Source of the DNA: Pseudomonadota bacterium
Lineage (GTDB): Bacteria; Pseudomonadota; Gammaproteobacteria; Burkholderiales; Burkholderiaceae_C
Length of the DNA: 37,835 bases
NCBI GenBank assembly: GCA_963205375.1
Contig: CAUJJV010000083.1
Span: 1 to 37,835, forward strand
Direction of reading: 5' to 3'
In this document: positions 12,838 to 22,152 of the stretch, one piece after another
Numbering within the stretch: position 1 is the first letter of the stretch
How the letters are laid out: each line of letters starts with the position of its first letter
Notes under the pieces: generated by a model
Seen by the model: only the letters and a program-made list of their open reading frames with translations
Database searches by the model: none
Told to the model about the DNA's origin: nothing
Made by a program: the position numbers and the translations under genes

Positions 12838-13476
12838 ATGAGTGTCACGACTGGTCTGTTCTACATTTTCTCGGCAGTCATGCTGTTTGCAGCGTTTCGT
12901 GTGATCACTGCACGTAACCCGGTGCATGCCGTGCTATTTCTCGTACTGACCTTCTTCCAGGCGGCCTTGGTATGGATGCTTTTGAAGGCTGAGTTCCTGT
13001 CGATTACGCTGGTGCTGGTGTACGTGGGTGCGGTGATGGTGTTGTTCCTGTTCGTCGTGATGATGATGGACGTGAACGTGGAAAATCTGCGGGTAGGCTT
13101 CTGGAAGCATTTCCCTCTCGCCGCCATTCTGGGGGTGGTCATTGCACTGGAGATGTCTGCAGTCTTGATGGGCGGGTTCCGCGTTGTGGATGAACCCCAG
13201 GCTGTTGTGCCTGGCGCCTCCAATACCAAAGAGCTCGGCATATTGCTGTACACGAAGTACCTCTACCCGCTGGAGGTGGCTGCAGCCATTCTGCTGGTGG
13301 CCATGATTGCGGCGATCGCGCTGACGCTGCGTGCCCGCAAGGACAGCAAATATGTCAGCCCAGGCGATCAGGTGCGCGTCAAGGCGCGCGACCGAATGGC
13401 CGTGGTCAAGATGGATGCCACACGTGAGGCCCCCGCGCCCACACAGGCTGCTACGCAAGCGGAGACCAAAGCATGA
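12838..13476 (+). CDS. nuoJ: NADH-quinone oxidoreductase subunit J
   Basis: 212 residues, the ND6-type membrane subunit. Five membrane helices are visible. The characteristic third helix lies around [20 protein letters not shown], which contains the pi-bulge region implicated in the coupling machinery. A polar, Ala/Pro/Thr-rich C-terminal tail of about 45 residues follows the last helix; its role is unknown. The stop overlaps the nuoK start (ATGA). Confidence 0.96.
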   Translation: MSVTTGLFYIFSAVMLFAAFRVITARNPVHAVLFLVLTFFQAALVWMLLKAEFLSITLVLVYVGAVMVLFLFVVMMMDVNVENLRVGFWKHFPLAAILGVVIALEMSAVLMGGFRVVDEPQAVVPGASNTKELGILLYTKYLYPLEVAAAILLVAMIAAIALTLRARKDSKYVSPGDQVRVKARDRMAVVKMDATREAPAPTQAATQAETKA

Positions 13477-13781
13477 CTTTGACACTTGGACATTTCCTCT
13501 CACTGGGTGGCATGCTGTTTGCCCTGTCGGTGGTAGGCATCTTCCTGAACCGGAAGAACCTGATCGTGTTGTTGATGGCCATTGAACTGATGTTGCTGGC
13601 TGTCAATACCAATTTCGTCGCCTTTTCGCATTACCTGCATGACCTGCACGGTCAGATTTTCGTGTTCTTCATTCTGACGGTGGCTGCTGCGGAGTCCGCG
13701 ATCGGCTTGGCCATTCTGGTGCTGCTGTTCCGTAACAAGTCCAGCATCAATGTGGACGAACTCAATACGCTCAAGGGTTAA
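13473..13781 (+). CDS. nuoK: NADH-quinone oxidoreductase subunit K
   Basis: 102 residues, the ND4L-type subunit with three membrane helices. Two membrane-embedded glutamates of the proton path are visible, in [12 protein letters not shown] and in [13 protein letters not shown]. The ATG at 13473 overlaps the nuoJ stop. nuoL follows after 4 bp. Length is normal. Confidence 0.97.
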   Translation: MTLTLGHFLSLGGMLFALSVVGIFLNRKNLIVLLMAIELMLLAVNTNFVAFSHYLHDLHGQIFVFFILTVAAAESAIGLAILVLLFRNKSSINVDELNTLKG

Positions 13782-13785
13782 TAAG

Positions 13786-15816
13786 ATGAGTCAAACCCTG
13801 TCTGCTTCTACACTGCTTGCGGTCCCGCTGGCACCCTTGGTGGGATCCGCTCTGGCGGGTATTTTTGGCACCAAATTTGGTGGCAACTGGATCGGTCGCC
13901 GTCTGAGTCATACGCTGACCATTCTTGGCGTACTGGTCGCTTTTATCCTGTCCGCGCTGACACTCAAGTCGGTTGCCATGGAAGGGGCCCGTTTTAACGA
14001 GACCCTCTACACCTGGATGGTCGTCGGCGGACTGAAGATGGAAATCGGGTTTCTGGTCGACGGCCTGACCGCCATGATGATGTGCGTGGTCACCTTTGTC
14101 TCGCTGATGGTGCACATCTACACCATCGGCTACATGGAGGAAGACGAGGGCTACAACCGTTTCTTCGCCTACATCTCGTTGTTCACCTTCTCCATGTTGA
14201 TGCTCGTCATGAGCAACAACCTGCTGCAACTGTTCTTCGGTTGGGAAGCAGTGGGTTTGGTGTCCTATTTGCTGATTGGATTCTGGTTCAACAAGCCCAC
14301 AGCCATTTTTGCCAATATGAAGGCGTTCTTGGTTAACCGTGTGGGTGACTTCGGGTTCATTCTTGGCATCGGTTTGATTGTGGCCTTTGGTGGCACCCTC
14401 AACTACACAGAAGTATTCGCCAAAGCGGGTGAACTGTCTGCAATGGCATTTCCTGGCACGGACTGGATGCTGGTGACCGTCATCTGCATTTGCCTGTTTA
14501 TTGGTGCCATGGGCAAATCGGCGCAGTTCCCGCTGCATGTGTGGCTGCCGGACTCCATGGAAGGCCCCACTCCGATTTCCGCGCTGATTCACGCCGCGAC
14601 GATGGTGACCGCTGGTATTTTCATGGTTGCCCGCATGTCGCCGCTGTTTGAACTTAGCGACACAGCACTCAACTTCATTCTGGTGATCGGCGCCATCACG
14701 GCCCTGTTCATGGGCTTCCTGGGCATCATCCAGAATGACATCAAGCGTGTGGTGGCCTATTCCACGCTGTCGCAGCTGGGCTATATGACAGTGGCGCTGG
14801 GTGCCTCTGCTTACTCGGTCGCAGTATTCCACTTGATGACGCACGCTTTCTTCAAGGCGTTGCTGTTCCTCGGCGCGGGTTCGGTCATCATGGGTGTGCA
14901 CCACAACCAGGACATCCGCTGGATGGGTGGCCTGCGCAAGTACATGCCCATTACCTGGATCACGTCGCTGCTCGGTTCGCTGGCACTGATTGGTACACCG
15001 CTGTTTGCCGGGTTCTATTCCAAGGACAGCATTATTGAGGCGGTTCTCGAAAGCCACCTGCCAGCTGCCGGATTTGCATCTTTCGCCGTTCTGGCTGGCG
15101 TGTTTGTCACAGCTTTTTATTCGTTCCGCATGTATTTCCTGGTGTTCCACGGAAAAGAGCGCTTCGACCAAAATCCGGATGCTCACCACGACGATCACCA
15201 TGATGCGCACGGGCATGATGACCATCACGGACACCACAAGCCGCACGAGTCGCCCTGGGTCGTGACCGTACCGCTGGTACTGCTGGCCATTCCCTCCGTG
15301 GTGATTGGTTACCTGGCGATCGGTCCCATGTTGTATGGCGAGTTTTTCAAAGACGCCATCTTCGTGAACGCTTCGAAACACCCTGTGATGGAGGAGTTGG
15401 CCCACGCATTCCACGGTCCGCTGGCCATGGCGGCCCACGCCTTCAGCACCTTGCCGTTCTGGCTTGCGCTGGCGGGTGTTGCCGTTGCCTACTACATGTA
15501 TCTGGTGAACCCGGCTGTGCCCGCAGCGATCAAGCGCAATGTCATGCCGGTCTTCAAACTGCTGGAGAACAAGTACTACCTCGATTGGATCAACGAGAAC
15601 ATTCTGGCCCGTGGTGCCCGAGCTCTGGGAACCGGTCTGTGGAAGGGTGGGGACCAGACGCTGATTGACGGTCTGGTGGTCAATGGTTCATGGAAAGTGG
15701 TGGGCGCCATTGCCGGCGTTGCGCGCAAGTTGCAGACGGGTTACCTGTACCACTACGCCCTGGTCATGATTTTGGGCATTTTTGTGCTCATGACGTATTT
15801 CGTCTGGCTCAAGTAG
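13786..15816 (+). CDS. nuoL: NADH-quinone oxidoreductase subunit L
   Basis: 676 residues, the distal antiporter-like proton-pumping subunit (ND5), with about 16 membrane helices and the long lateral helix at the C-terminus. Family stretches include LFFGWEAVGLVSYLLIGFW, with the key glutamate, and MGKSAQFPLHVWLPDSMEGP. Residues about 464-488 form a very His/Asp-rich loop (for example AHHDDHHDAHGHDDHHGHH) between two helices. The ATG at 13786 (MSQTLSAS) lies 4 bp after nuoK; the track's start at 13750 is inside nuoK. Confidence 0.97.
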   Translation: MSQTLSASTLLAVPLAPLVGSALAGIFGTKFGGNWIGRRLSHTLTILGVLVAFILSALTLKSVAMEGARFNETLYTWMVVGGLKMEIGFLVDGLTAMMMCVVTFVSLMVHIYTIGYMEEDEGYNRFFAYISLFTFSMLMLVMSNNLLQLFFGWEAVGLVSYLLIGFWFNKPTAIFANMKAFLVNRVGDFGFILGIGLIVAFGGTLNYTEVFAKAGELSAMAFPGTDWMLVTVICICLFIGAMGKSAQFPLHVWLPDSMEGPTPISALIHAATMVTAGIFMVARMSPLFELSDTALNFILVIGAITALFMGFLGIIQNDIKRVVAYSTLSQLGYMTVALGASAYSVAVFHLMTHAFFKALLFLGAGSVIMGVHHNQDIRWMGGLRKYMPITWITSLLGSLALIGTPLFAGFYSKDSIIEAVLESHLPAAGFASFAVLAGVFVTAFYSFRMYFLVFHGKERFDQNPDAHHDDHHDAHGHDDHHGHHKPHESPWVVTVPLVLLAIPSVVIGYLAIGPMLYGEFFKDAIFVNASKHPVMEELAHAFHGPLAMAAHAFSTLPFWLALAGVAVAYYMYLVNPAVPAAIKRNVMPVFKLLENKYYLDWINENILARGARALGTGLWKGGDQTLIDGLVVNGSWKVVGAIAGVARKLQTGYLYHYALVMILGIFVLMTYFVWLK

Positions 15817-15828
15817 GAGAAAAAGAAC

Positions 15829-17304
15829 ATGGGATTGTTGAGCCTTGCGATCTGGACGCCCATTGCGTTCGGAGTGATTTTGCTGGCGTTGGGACGCGAC
15901 GACCAACTCGGTATGGTGCGTTGGGTGGCCTTGATTGGCTCGATCATCAGCCTGCTGGTGACGCTGCCGCTGTACGGACAGTTCAATACCGCGTCTGCAG
16001 CCATGCAGTTCGTTGAGAAGGCCTCCTGGATTGAGCGCTTCAATGTCAATTACCACCTCGGTGTGGATGGCATTTCTTTCTGGTTTGTGCTGCTGACGGC
16101 ATTTATCAATGTGATCGTTGTCATCGCCGGTTGGGAGGTCATCACCCGCCGCGTCAACCAGTACATGGGCGCCTTCCTGATTCTGAGCGGTTTGATGATC
16201 GGCGTGTTCTGTGCACTCGATGGACTGTTGTTCTACGTCTTTTTCGAAGCCACGCTGATCCCGATGTACCTGATCATTGGTATCTGGGGCGGTCCGAACA
16301 AGATCTATGCCGCGTTCAAGTTCTTCCTGTATACGCTGATGGGTTCGCTGCTCATGCTGGTGGCACTGATTTACCTGTACACCGCGTCGGGCGGCAGCTT
16401 TGATCTGGCGGTGTGGCACGCACTGCCGCTTGGCAAGACTGCTCAGACGTTCCTGTTCTTTGCCTTCTTCGCAGCATTCGCCGTCAAGGTGCCTATGTGG
16501 CCGGTGCACACCTGGTTGCCCGATGTCCACGTGGAAGCGCCTACGGGTGGTTCCGCGGTTCTGGCCGCCATCATGTTGAAGCTCGGAGCCTATGGTTTTC
16601 TGCGCTTCTCCCTGCCGATTGCGCCCGACGCCGCACATGAATGGGCCTGGCTGATGATCACACTGTCACTGGTGGCGGTCGTCTACGTCGGTCTGGTGGC
16701 CATGGTGCAACAGGACATGAAGAAACTGGTGGCTTATTCCTCTGTGGCCCATATGGGTTTTGTGACGCTGGGTTTTTTCATCTTCAATGATCTGGGTGTT
16801 TCCGGGGGATTGGTTCAGATGATTGCGCACGGTTTTGTATCGGGCGCCATGTTCCTGTCCATCGGTGTACTGTATGACCGCGTGCATTCACGCGAAATCG
16901 CGAGCTATGGCGGCGTGGTCAACACCATGCCCAAATTCGCGGCATTTGGCCTGCTGTTTGCGATGGCCAACTGCGGTCTGCCGGGTACCGCTGGATTCGT
17001 GGGTGAGTGGATGGTGATTCTGGGTGCAGTCAAGTTCAACTTCTGGATCGGTTTTGCGGCCGCCAGTGCGCTGATTTTTGGTGCGGCCTATACGCTATGG
17101 ATGTTCAAGCGCGTGTACCTCGGCCCGGTCGCCAATGACGATGTGAAGGCCTTGGTCGACATCAATGCGCGTGAGTTCACCATGCTGGCGCTCCTGGCCA
17201 TTGCGGTGCTCTACATGGGCATTTATCCCAAGCCGTTTACTGACGTCATGGATGCTTCGGTTGCGCAGCTGCTCAAGCACGTTGCGATTTCCAAGCTGAA
17301 CTGA
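15829..17304 (+). CDS. nuoM: NADH-quinone oxidoreductase subunit M
   Basis: 491 residues, an ND4-type antiporter-like proton-pumping subunit with about 14 membrane helices. The conserved glutamate helix is visible as FFEATLIPMYLIIGIWG, and the lysine-bearing helix as KVPMWPVHTWLPDVHVEAP. A further conserved stretch is MKKLVAYSSVAHMGFVTLG. AGGAGA lies 8-10 bp before the ATG at 15829, which is 12 bp after the nuoL stop. Confidence 0.97.
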   Translation: MGLLSLAIWTPIAFGVILLALGRDDQLGMVRWVALIGSIISLLVTLPLYGQFNTASAAMQFVEKASWIERFNVNYHLGVDGISFWFVLLTAFINVIVVIAGWEVITRRVNQYMGAFLILSGLMIGVFCALDGLLFYVFFEATLIPMYLIIGIWGGPNKIYAAFKFFLYTLMGSLLMLVALIYLYTASGGSFDLAVWHALPLGKTAQTFLFFAFFAAFAVKVPMWPVHTWLPDVHVEAPTGGSAVLAAIMLKLGAYGFLRFSLPIAPDAAHEWAWLMITLSLVAVVYVGLVAMVQQDMKKLVAYSSVAHMGFVTLGFFIFNDLGVSGGLVQMIAHGFVSGAMFLSIGVLYDRVHSREIASYGGVVNTMPKFAAFGLLFAMANCGLPGTAGFVGEWMVILGAVKFNFWIGFAAASALIFGAAYTLWMFKRVYLGPVANDDVKALVDINAREFTMLALLAIAVLYMGIYPKPFTDVMDASVAQLLKHVAISKLN

Positions 17305-17328
17305 TCAAACTGAATTGAGAGACCTAAG

Positions 17329-18816
17329 ATGATTGACAAAATCAGTTGGATCGCCGTTTACCCCGAGATCATTCTGTTTGCCATGGCGTGTGCCATCGCG
17401 CTGCTGGATCTGGGCGTCAAGTCGCCCCTGCGTGGACGGACCTATGCACTAACCCTGTTGACCCTGGCCGTGGTGGCCATCCTTCAGGCGGCCTACGCTA
17501 CGGGCGGGGCCACCATGTACGCGTTCGGCAACATGGTGGTCAGTGACTCCATGGGCAATTGGCTCAAGTGTTTTGCCACTGTGGCAGTCATGGTGACACT
17601 GGTTTATGGTCGCCCTTATGCGGGACAGCGGGATATGCTGCGCGGCGGTGAGTTCTTCACACTGAGCATGTTTGCCCTTCTCGGTATGTTCGTGATGATT
17701 TCCGGGAACAACCTCCTGGTGATCTACATGGGACTGGAGTTGCTGACCCTGTCCAGTTACGCCCTCGTGGCTTTGCGCCGCGACAACGCGACGGCGACCG
17801 AAGCTGCCATGAAGTACTTTGTGCTGGGCGCCCTGGCTTCGGGCTTCCTGCTGTACGGTATGTCGATGATGTATGGCGCCACAGGTTCGCTGGACATCAA
17901 TATGATTTTCAAGGCCATCGTTTCCGGCCAAGTGCGCCACCAGGTGTTGGTGTTTGGTTTGGTGTTTATCGTCGCCGGCCTGGCGTTCAAGCTCGGTGTG
18001 GTGCCTTTCCATATGTGGATCCCCGACGTGTACCAGGGCGCCCCCACCGCCATTACGCTGATGATTGGCGGCGCTCCCAAGCTTGCGGCATTTGCCATCG
18101 TGATTCGGCTGCTGGTGGAAGGCATGCTGCCGCTGGCCTTTGACTGGCAACAAATGCTGATGGTGCTGGCGGTAGGTTCGCTGTTGATTGGTAACCTGGC
18201 GGCCATCGCGCAGACCAATGTCAAGCGCATGCTGGCCTTCTCCACGATTTCCCAGATGGGTTTTGTGCTGCTGGGTTTGATGTCTGGTGTTGTCAATGGC
18301 AATACCCTGTCTGCAGCCAATGCCTACAGCTCGGCGATGTTCTATGTGGTCAGCTACGTTCTCACGACACTGGCCAGCTTCGGTGTGCTGCTGCTGTTGT
18401 CCCGCGAGGGTTTCGAGAGCGAAGAGATTGCGGACTTTGCTGGTCTGAACCAGCGCAGTCCCTTGTATGCCGGTGTGATGGCTGTCTGCCTGTTCTCCCT
18501 GGCAGGCATCCCGCCCATGGTCGGTTTCTACGCCAAGCTGTCAGTGCTCCAGGCATTGGTGGCGTCCGGTCAGGCGCTGTACCTCGGCCTGGCGATCTTC
18601 GCTGTCCTGATGTCCCTCATCGGTGCTTTCTACTACCTGCGACTCATCAAGGTCATGTACTTTGACGAGCCGATCACGGCCACCCATGTGGTTGCTCCCA
18701 TGGATGTGCGCGCAGTCTTGAGCATCAACGGGGCTCTGGTGCTCATTCTGGGCTTGCTGCCCAGCGGTCTCATGGATATTTGCGCGCGTTCGGTGCTGCA
18801 AATGCTGGGAACCTGA
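17329..18816 (+). CDS. nuoN: NADH-quinone oxidoreductase subunit N
   Basis: 495 residues, the ND2-type antiporter-like membrane subunit with about 14 helices. Signatures include [17 protein letters not shown], with the conserved glutamate, and [40 protein letters not shown] is the usual second lysine-helix region. The start is at 17329, 24 bp after nuoM, with GAGAGA upstream. It is the last canonical complex I gene; three further co-directional genes follow at short spacing. Confidence 0.97.
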   Translation: MIDKISWIAVYPEIILFAMACAIALLDLGVKSPLRGRTYALTLLTLAVVAILQAAYATGGATMYAFGNMVVSDSMGNWLKCFATVAVMVTLVYGRPYAGQRDMLRGGEFFTLSMFALLGMFVMISGNNLLVIYMGLELLTLSSYALVALRRDNATATEAAMKYFVLGALASGFLLYGMSMMYGATGSLDINMIFKAIVSGQVRHQVLVFGLVFIVAGLAFKLGVVPFHMWIPDVYQGAPTAITLMIGGAPKLAAFAIVIRLLVEGMLPLAFDWQQMLMVLAVGSLLIGNLAAIAQTNVKRMLAFSTISQMGFVLLGLMSGVVNGNTLSAANAYSSAMFYVVSYVLTTLASFGVLLLLSREGFESEEIADFAGLNQRSPLYAGVMAVCLFSLAGIPPMVGFYAKLSVLQALVASGQALYLGLAIFAVLMSLIGAFYYLRLIKVMYFDEPITATHVVAPMDVRAVLSINGALVLILGLLPSGLMDICARSVLQMLGT

Positions 18817-18849
18817 GCGGTTTTTGGCTGCTGATCTGAGTCTGCCTGC

Positions 18850-19152
18850 GTGACCACTTCTGTTTCTGTCTGGCTGGTACTGGTGCTCGCATTGGTGGCA
18901 GCGAACTTGCCATTTTTCAGCCAGAAGCTGTTCGGCGTGATCGCACGGCCAAGCCCCAAGTCATTGGGTGTGCGTCTGCTGGAGTTGCTGGCGCTCTATC
19001 TGCTGTCGGGTCTGGTCGGATTGTTTCTCGAAAACCGTGCTGGCCAGATTGTTCCGCAGACTTGGGAGTTCTACGCCATCACGGTCACACTCTTCCTGAC
19101 CTTTGCGTTCCCTGGCTTCGTCTACCGCTATCTGTTGCGGCACAGAGATTAA
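18850..19152 (+). CDS. DUF2818 family small membrane protein
   Basis: 100 residues. I recognise it as the DUF2818 family, which in betaproteobacteria commonly sits just after nuoN; its function is unknown. Three hydrophobic helices are visible: about residues 6-20 (VWLVLVLALVAANLPFF), 38-56 (LLELLALYLLSGLVGLFL) and 76-95 (FYAITVTLFLTFAFPGFVY). The start is a GTG at 18850, 33 bp after the nuoN stop; no in-frame ATG precedes the first helix. The position suggests co-transcription with complex I and possibly a role in its assembly or membrane environment, but that is inference from neighbourhood only. Confidence 0.82.
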   Translation: MTTSVSVWLVLVLALVAANLPFFSQKLFGVIARPSPKSLGVRLLELLALYLLSGLVGLFLENRAGQIVPQTWEFYAITVTLFLTFAFPGFVYRYLLRHRD

Positions 19153-19165
19153 TCTGGCGGGAGCC

Positions 19166-19768
19166 ATGGGCGATAGCCACCTGATTGAAACCCGGACGTC
19201 GAGCCAGGAAGTTCTCAAGGGCGTCTTTCTGCACGCATTTCGCGATACCGTGCGGTTGCCGGATGGGCAGAGTTCCGTGCGCGAATATGTGGTGCACCCG
19301 GGGGCCGTCATGGTCATTCCTTTGCTCACGGATGCACAGGGGCAGGTTCGTGTGGTGCTGGAGCGGCAATTCCGTTATCCCGTCGGGCAGGTGATGATCG
19401 AATTTCCGGCCGGCAAGCTCGACGCCGATGAAAGTGTGCTGGCCTGTGCGCAACGGGAGCTGCGCGAAGAGACCGGTTACACCGCCACCGAGTGGGCCCG
19501 TGCGGGTGTGATGCACCCGGTCATTGCGTACTCCACGGAATTCATCGACATCTGGTTTGCCCGAGGCCTGACCCTGGGGGAGCGCAAGCTCGACCAGGGG
19601 GAGTTTCTGGACGTAATCACTGCGACTCCGCAGGAACTGTTGCAATGGTGTTTTGAAGGCAAGGTCACCGATGCCAAGACGCTGACGGGGGCTTTGTGGT
19701 TGCAGAACGTACTTGCGGGCGCATGGGCTTTACCGTGGCAGAACAGCGGCGAAGCACTGGCGGGTTGA
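19166..19768 (+). CDS. NUDIX hydrolase, ADP-ribose pyrophosphatase-like
   Basis: 200 residues. NUDIX enzymes hydrolyse nucleoside diphosphates linked to another group; this one resembles the ADP-ribose/NDP-sugar branch. The complete Nudix box runs from residue 83 (GKLDADESVLACAQRELREE, then TGY) and fits GX5EX7REUXEEXGU. The N-terminal part has the branch-typical YVVHPGAVMVIPLL and LERQFRYPVGQVMIEFPAG. I chose the ATG at 19166 (MGDSHLIE) with CGGGAG upstream. The track's start at 19103 is inside DUF2818. It lies 13 bp after DUF2818 and 10 bp before DUF1178, so it probably belongs to the tail of the nuo transcript. Substrate is not determinable here. Confidence 0.9.
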   Translation: MGDSHLIETRTSSQEVLKGVFLHAFRDTVRLPDGQSSVREYVVHPGAVMVIPLLTDAQGQVRVVLERQFRYPVGQVMIEFPAGKLDADESVLACAQRELREETGYTATEWARAGVMHPVIAYSTEFIDIWFARGLTLGERKLDQGEFLDVITATPQELLQWCFEGKVTDAKTLTGALWLQNVLAGAWALPWQNSGEALAG

Positions 19769-19778
19769 CAATACGTGC

Positions 19779-20228
19779 ATGAAAGTTCTGGATCTGCAAT
19801 GCTCGAACGGCCACACCTTTGAGGGCTGGTTTGCGTCTGAAGACGATTTTCAGACGCAGCTTGCGCAATCCCTGGTGCAGTGCCCTCTATGTGGGCACCC
19901 TGACGTGGTCAAGAAACTCAGTGCACCCCGACTTAGCCTTTCCGGCGCACAGCATGCACCCGCAAAGGAATCAACCGAAGCGGTACCCGTAGCGAGCCAG
20001 CCTGCCCTGGCTGCCGCATGGATGGCTGCAGCCCGCCATGTGATGGCCAACACCACCGATGTAGGCAACCGCTTTGCCGAGGAGGCCCGCAAGATGCACT
20101 ACGGCGAAGCCGAGGAGCGAGCCATCCGCGGCAAGACCACCCCGGACGAGGCGCAGGCGCTGGTCGAAGAAGGGATCGACGTGGTTCCGCTGCTGATACC
20201 GGATGCGTTGAAGGAACCCCTGCAGTAA
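19779..20228 (+). CDS. DUF1178 family protein
   Basis: 149 residues. I recognise the DUF1178 family, whose function is unknown. The N-terminus has a zinc-ribbon-like pair, LQCSNGHTFEGWF and VQCPLCGHPDV, followed by KKLSAPRLSLSG. A variable Ala-rich linker leads to a conserved C-terminal region (EARKMHYGEAEERAIRGKTT and EEGIDVVPLL). The ATG at 19779 (MKVLDLQCSNGH) lies 10 bp after the NUDIX gene. It is the last plus-strand gene before the convergent glutamate dehydrogenase, whose stop is only 23 bp away. Metal binding is inferred from the cysteines. Confidence 0.85.
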   Translation: MKVLDLQCSNGHTFEGWFASEDDFQTQLAQSLVQCPLCGHPDVVKKLSAPRLSLSGAQHAPAKESTEAVPVASQPALAAAWMAAARHVMANTTDVGNRFAEEARKMHYGEAEERAIRGKTTPDEAQALVEEGIDVVPLLIPDALKEPLQ

Positions 20229-20251
20229 ATCCTTGCAGGAGCACTTCATGC

Positions 20252-21580
20252 TCAGGGGTACAGACCCCGCAACTCGCGTGCGTGCAGTATTCGTTTGCAG
20301 GCCACGATGAAAGTGGCGGTACGCAGGCTGACCTTGTGGTCCTGTGCCACCTGCCACACACCGGCAAATGCTTCCTTCATGATGCGTACCAGACGGGCAT
20401 TGATTTCGTCTTCGCTCCAGAAAAAGCTGGAGAAATCCTGCACCCACTCGAAGTAGCTGACCGTCACGCCACCTGCGTTGGCAATGACGTCGGGTAGCAC
20501 CAGAATGCCGCGTTCCTGCAGGATGTCATCGGCCTGTGGTGTGGTCGGTCCATTGGCACCCTCAATCACCAGACGGGCTTGGATGCGCCCTGCATTGGCT
20601 GCCGTGATCTGCTGTTCCAGTGCGGCAGGAATGAGGATGTCGCAGTCCACATCCCAGAATGCATCCTGGGAGATCACCTCCGCGTGTGCGAAGCCCGCCA
20701 CGGAGCCGGTCAGTGCGACGTGGGCCAACAGCGCGGGCACATCGAGTCCCGACTCACGATAGATCGTGCCGCCATGGTCCTGCACGGCCACCACGCGGGC
20801 ACCCGCCTGGGCAAACAATTTGCCGGCGATACCGCCTACATTGCCAAAGCCCTGCACAGCAACCCGGGCGTGGGTCACGTCCAGCCCAATGTGGTGGGCC
20901 GCCTCCACGCCCACGGTGTATACGCCGCGCCCTGTGGCTTCACGCCGGCCCAGTGAGCCACCCAGGTCAATCGGCTTGCCCGTGACCACGCCCGTGGCTG
21001 TGGCACCCTCATTCATCGAATAGGTGTCCATCATCCACGCCATGATTTGCTCATTGGTGTTGACATCGGGCGCCGGGATGTCCTTGGTGGGGCCGATGAT
21101 GATGCCGATCTCGCTGGTGTAGCGGCGTGTCATGCGTTCCAGTTCACCGCGCGACAGCGTCTTGGGGTCCACGCGGATGCCGCCCTTGGCACCGCCATAG
21201 GGCACGTTGACGGCAGCATTCTTGATCGACATCCAGGCTGAGAGCGCCATCACTTCCGACAGCCTCACATCCTGGTGAAACCGCACGCCCCCCTTGCCGG
21301 GTCCGCGAGAGGTGTTGTGCTGCACGCGGTAGCCTTCAAAGTGCGCCACGGTGCCGTTGTCCAGCTGGATGGGGACGTCCACAATCAGCGCCCGCTTGGG
21401 CCGCTTGAGGGTTTCCGCCCAGCGCGCCAGATGCCCCAGGTAGGGAATCACGCGGTCGACTTGCTGCAGGTAAATGCCCCAGGGACCCAGTTGGTCGGCT
21501 TGGAGGTACGACGGCAGTGGGTGTCCGTACGGGTTGTTCAAATGCGATGCAGTGCCTGTGGGGGCGGTCGGGTGCGACAT
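20252..21580 (-). CDS. gdhA: Glu/Leu/Phe/Val dehydrogenase (glutamate dehydrogenase)
   Basis: 442 residues. It interconverts glutamate and 2-oxoglutarate plus ammonia. The catalytic-lysine region reads [15 protein letters not shown], and the substrate region has [14 protein letters not shown]. The Rossmann loop [20 protein letters not shown] supports nucleotide binding. The C-terminal stretch [17 protein letters not shown] is typical of the family. The ATG at 21580 is preceded by a good Shine-Dalgarno (CAGGAG). Whether it uses NAD or NADP cannot be settled by eye; similar betaproteobacterial enzymes are often annotated NAD-dependent. It is monocistronic, with a palindrome upstream. The symbol gdhA is by family convention. 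Confidence 0.93.
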   Translation of the reverse strand: MSHPTAPTGTASHLNNPYGHPLPSYLQADQLGPWGIYLQQVDRVIPYLGHLARWAETLKRPKRALIVDVPIQLDNGTVAHFEGYRVQHNTSRGPGKGGVRFHQDVRLSEVMALSAWMSIKNAAVNVPYGGAKGGIRVDPKTLSRGELERMTRRYTSEIGIIIGPTKDIPAPDVNTNEQIMAWMMDTYSMNEGATATGVVTGKPIDLGGSLGRREATGRGVYTVGVEAAHHIGLDVTHARVAVQGFGNVGGIAGKLFAQAGARVVAVQDHGGTIYRESGLDVPALLAHVALTGSVAGFAHAEVISQDAFWDVDCDILIPAALEQQITAANAGRIQARLVIEGANGPTTPQADDILQERGILVLPDVIANAGGVTVSYFEWVQDFSSFFWSEDEINARLVRIMKEAFAGVWQVAQDHKVSLRTATFIVACKRILHARELRGLYP

Positions 21581-21628
21581 GCGGGCTCCTGTGGTAAGTC
21601 GTCAAGCCCCGCACTCTAGGCGCGTCGC

Positions 21629-21649
21629 CTCAGCCTGTCTAAGGCTGAG
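21629..21649. promoter_or_regulatory. Perfect 8-bp inverted repeat upstream of glutamate dehydrogenase
   Basis: Arms CTCAGCCT and AGGCTGAG are perfectly complementary around a 5-bp spacer (GTCTA), 49-69 bp before the gdhA start. On the plus strand TTTT follows, so it could also fold as a terminator-like hairpin, but no plus-strand gene ends there. An operator is the likelier reading. The binding protein is unknown. Confidence 0.4.
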
Positions 21650-21717
21650 TTTTAGTGAAACTATGCAGAAATGTAATAACCGGGCGAATGGCGTGCGTGC
21701 TCGCAGGCGGTGTCTGG

Positions 21718-22122
21718 TCAGGCCGAGATGTTGACGATGCGTCCCGTCGACTGGCCCTGAATATTGATGACGGGCGAGCCGTTCGCCGTGGTCTTGAGTG
21801 CGTTGCCGCTGTCGGTGAACTTCTGGCTGGTGGCCTTGTACAGGCGCTCGATGAAGTCCTGCGTTTCGGGCGGTACTTCGGAGGTGCTGCCCTTGACCGC
21901 AGACGTGTAGGTTGCGTCCGATTGGCGGGCTTGTGCCGTCAGGGTGCGCACCTTTTCCTGGCCTTGCTGGGCTTTACGTTCTTCCTCGTTGGCCTGCGCA
22001 CGCAACTGCTGCGCGTTGGCTTCTGCTTGCTCGGCTTCACGCCCGGCCTGCTCCACGCGCGAACGATTCAACACCGACTGCAAAGACGGCGTCGCGTTGC
22101 TGGTGGCGGTGATGGCAACCAC
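21718..22122 (-). CDS. Unrecognised small coiled-coil protein (134 aa)
   Basis: I do not recognise this gene. The 134-residue product has no signal peptide or membrane helix. Residues about 18-70 are Ala/Gln/Glu/Arg-rich and look like a coiled coil (EQAGREAEQAEANAQQLRAQ). A more mixed segment follows (PPETQDFIERLYKATSQKF), then the C-terminal tail NIQGQSTGRIVNISA. That tail matches the tail of the upstream neighbour (NGQGQTIGTRLNVTA). The start is a GTG at 22122 with AGGAA upstream; no ATG gives a better start. It lies 30 bp after the 67-aa gene and shares its promoter. It is probably a real gene, judging by the Shine-Dalgarno, the operon layout and the paralogous tail. Confidence 0.72.
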   Translation of the reverse strand: MVAITATSNATPSLQSVLNRSRVEQAGREAEQAEANAQQLRAQANEEERKAQQGQEKVRTLTAQARQSDATYTSAVKGSTSEVPPETQDFIERLYKATSQKFTDSGNALKTTANGSPVINIQGQSTGRIVNISA

Positions 22123-22152
22123 TGGGTGGTTCCTGTCAGACCGGCGCGGTGT

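Noticed and set aside
13771-15438. 555-aa minus-strand open frame opposite nuoL
   Set aside because: Antisense shadow of nuoL; His/Gln-rich composition is what reverse reading of the plus-strand codons gives.
21629-21653. Palindrome plus TTTT read as a rho-independent terminator
   Set aside because: No gene on the plus strand ends nearby, and on the minus strand no T-tract follows; kept as a possible operator.
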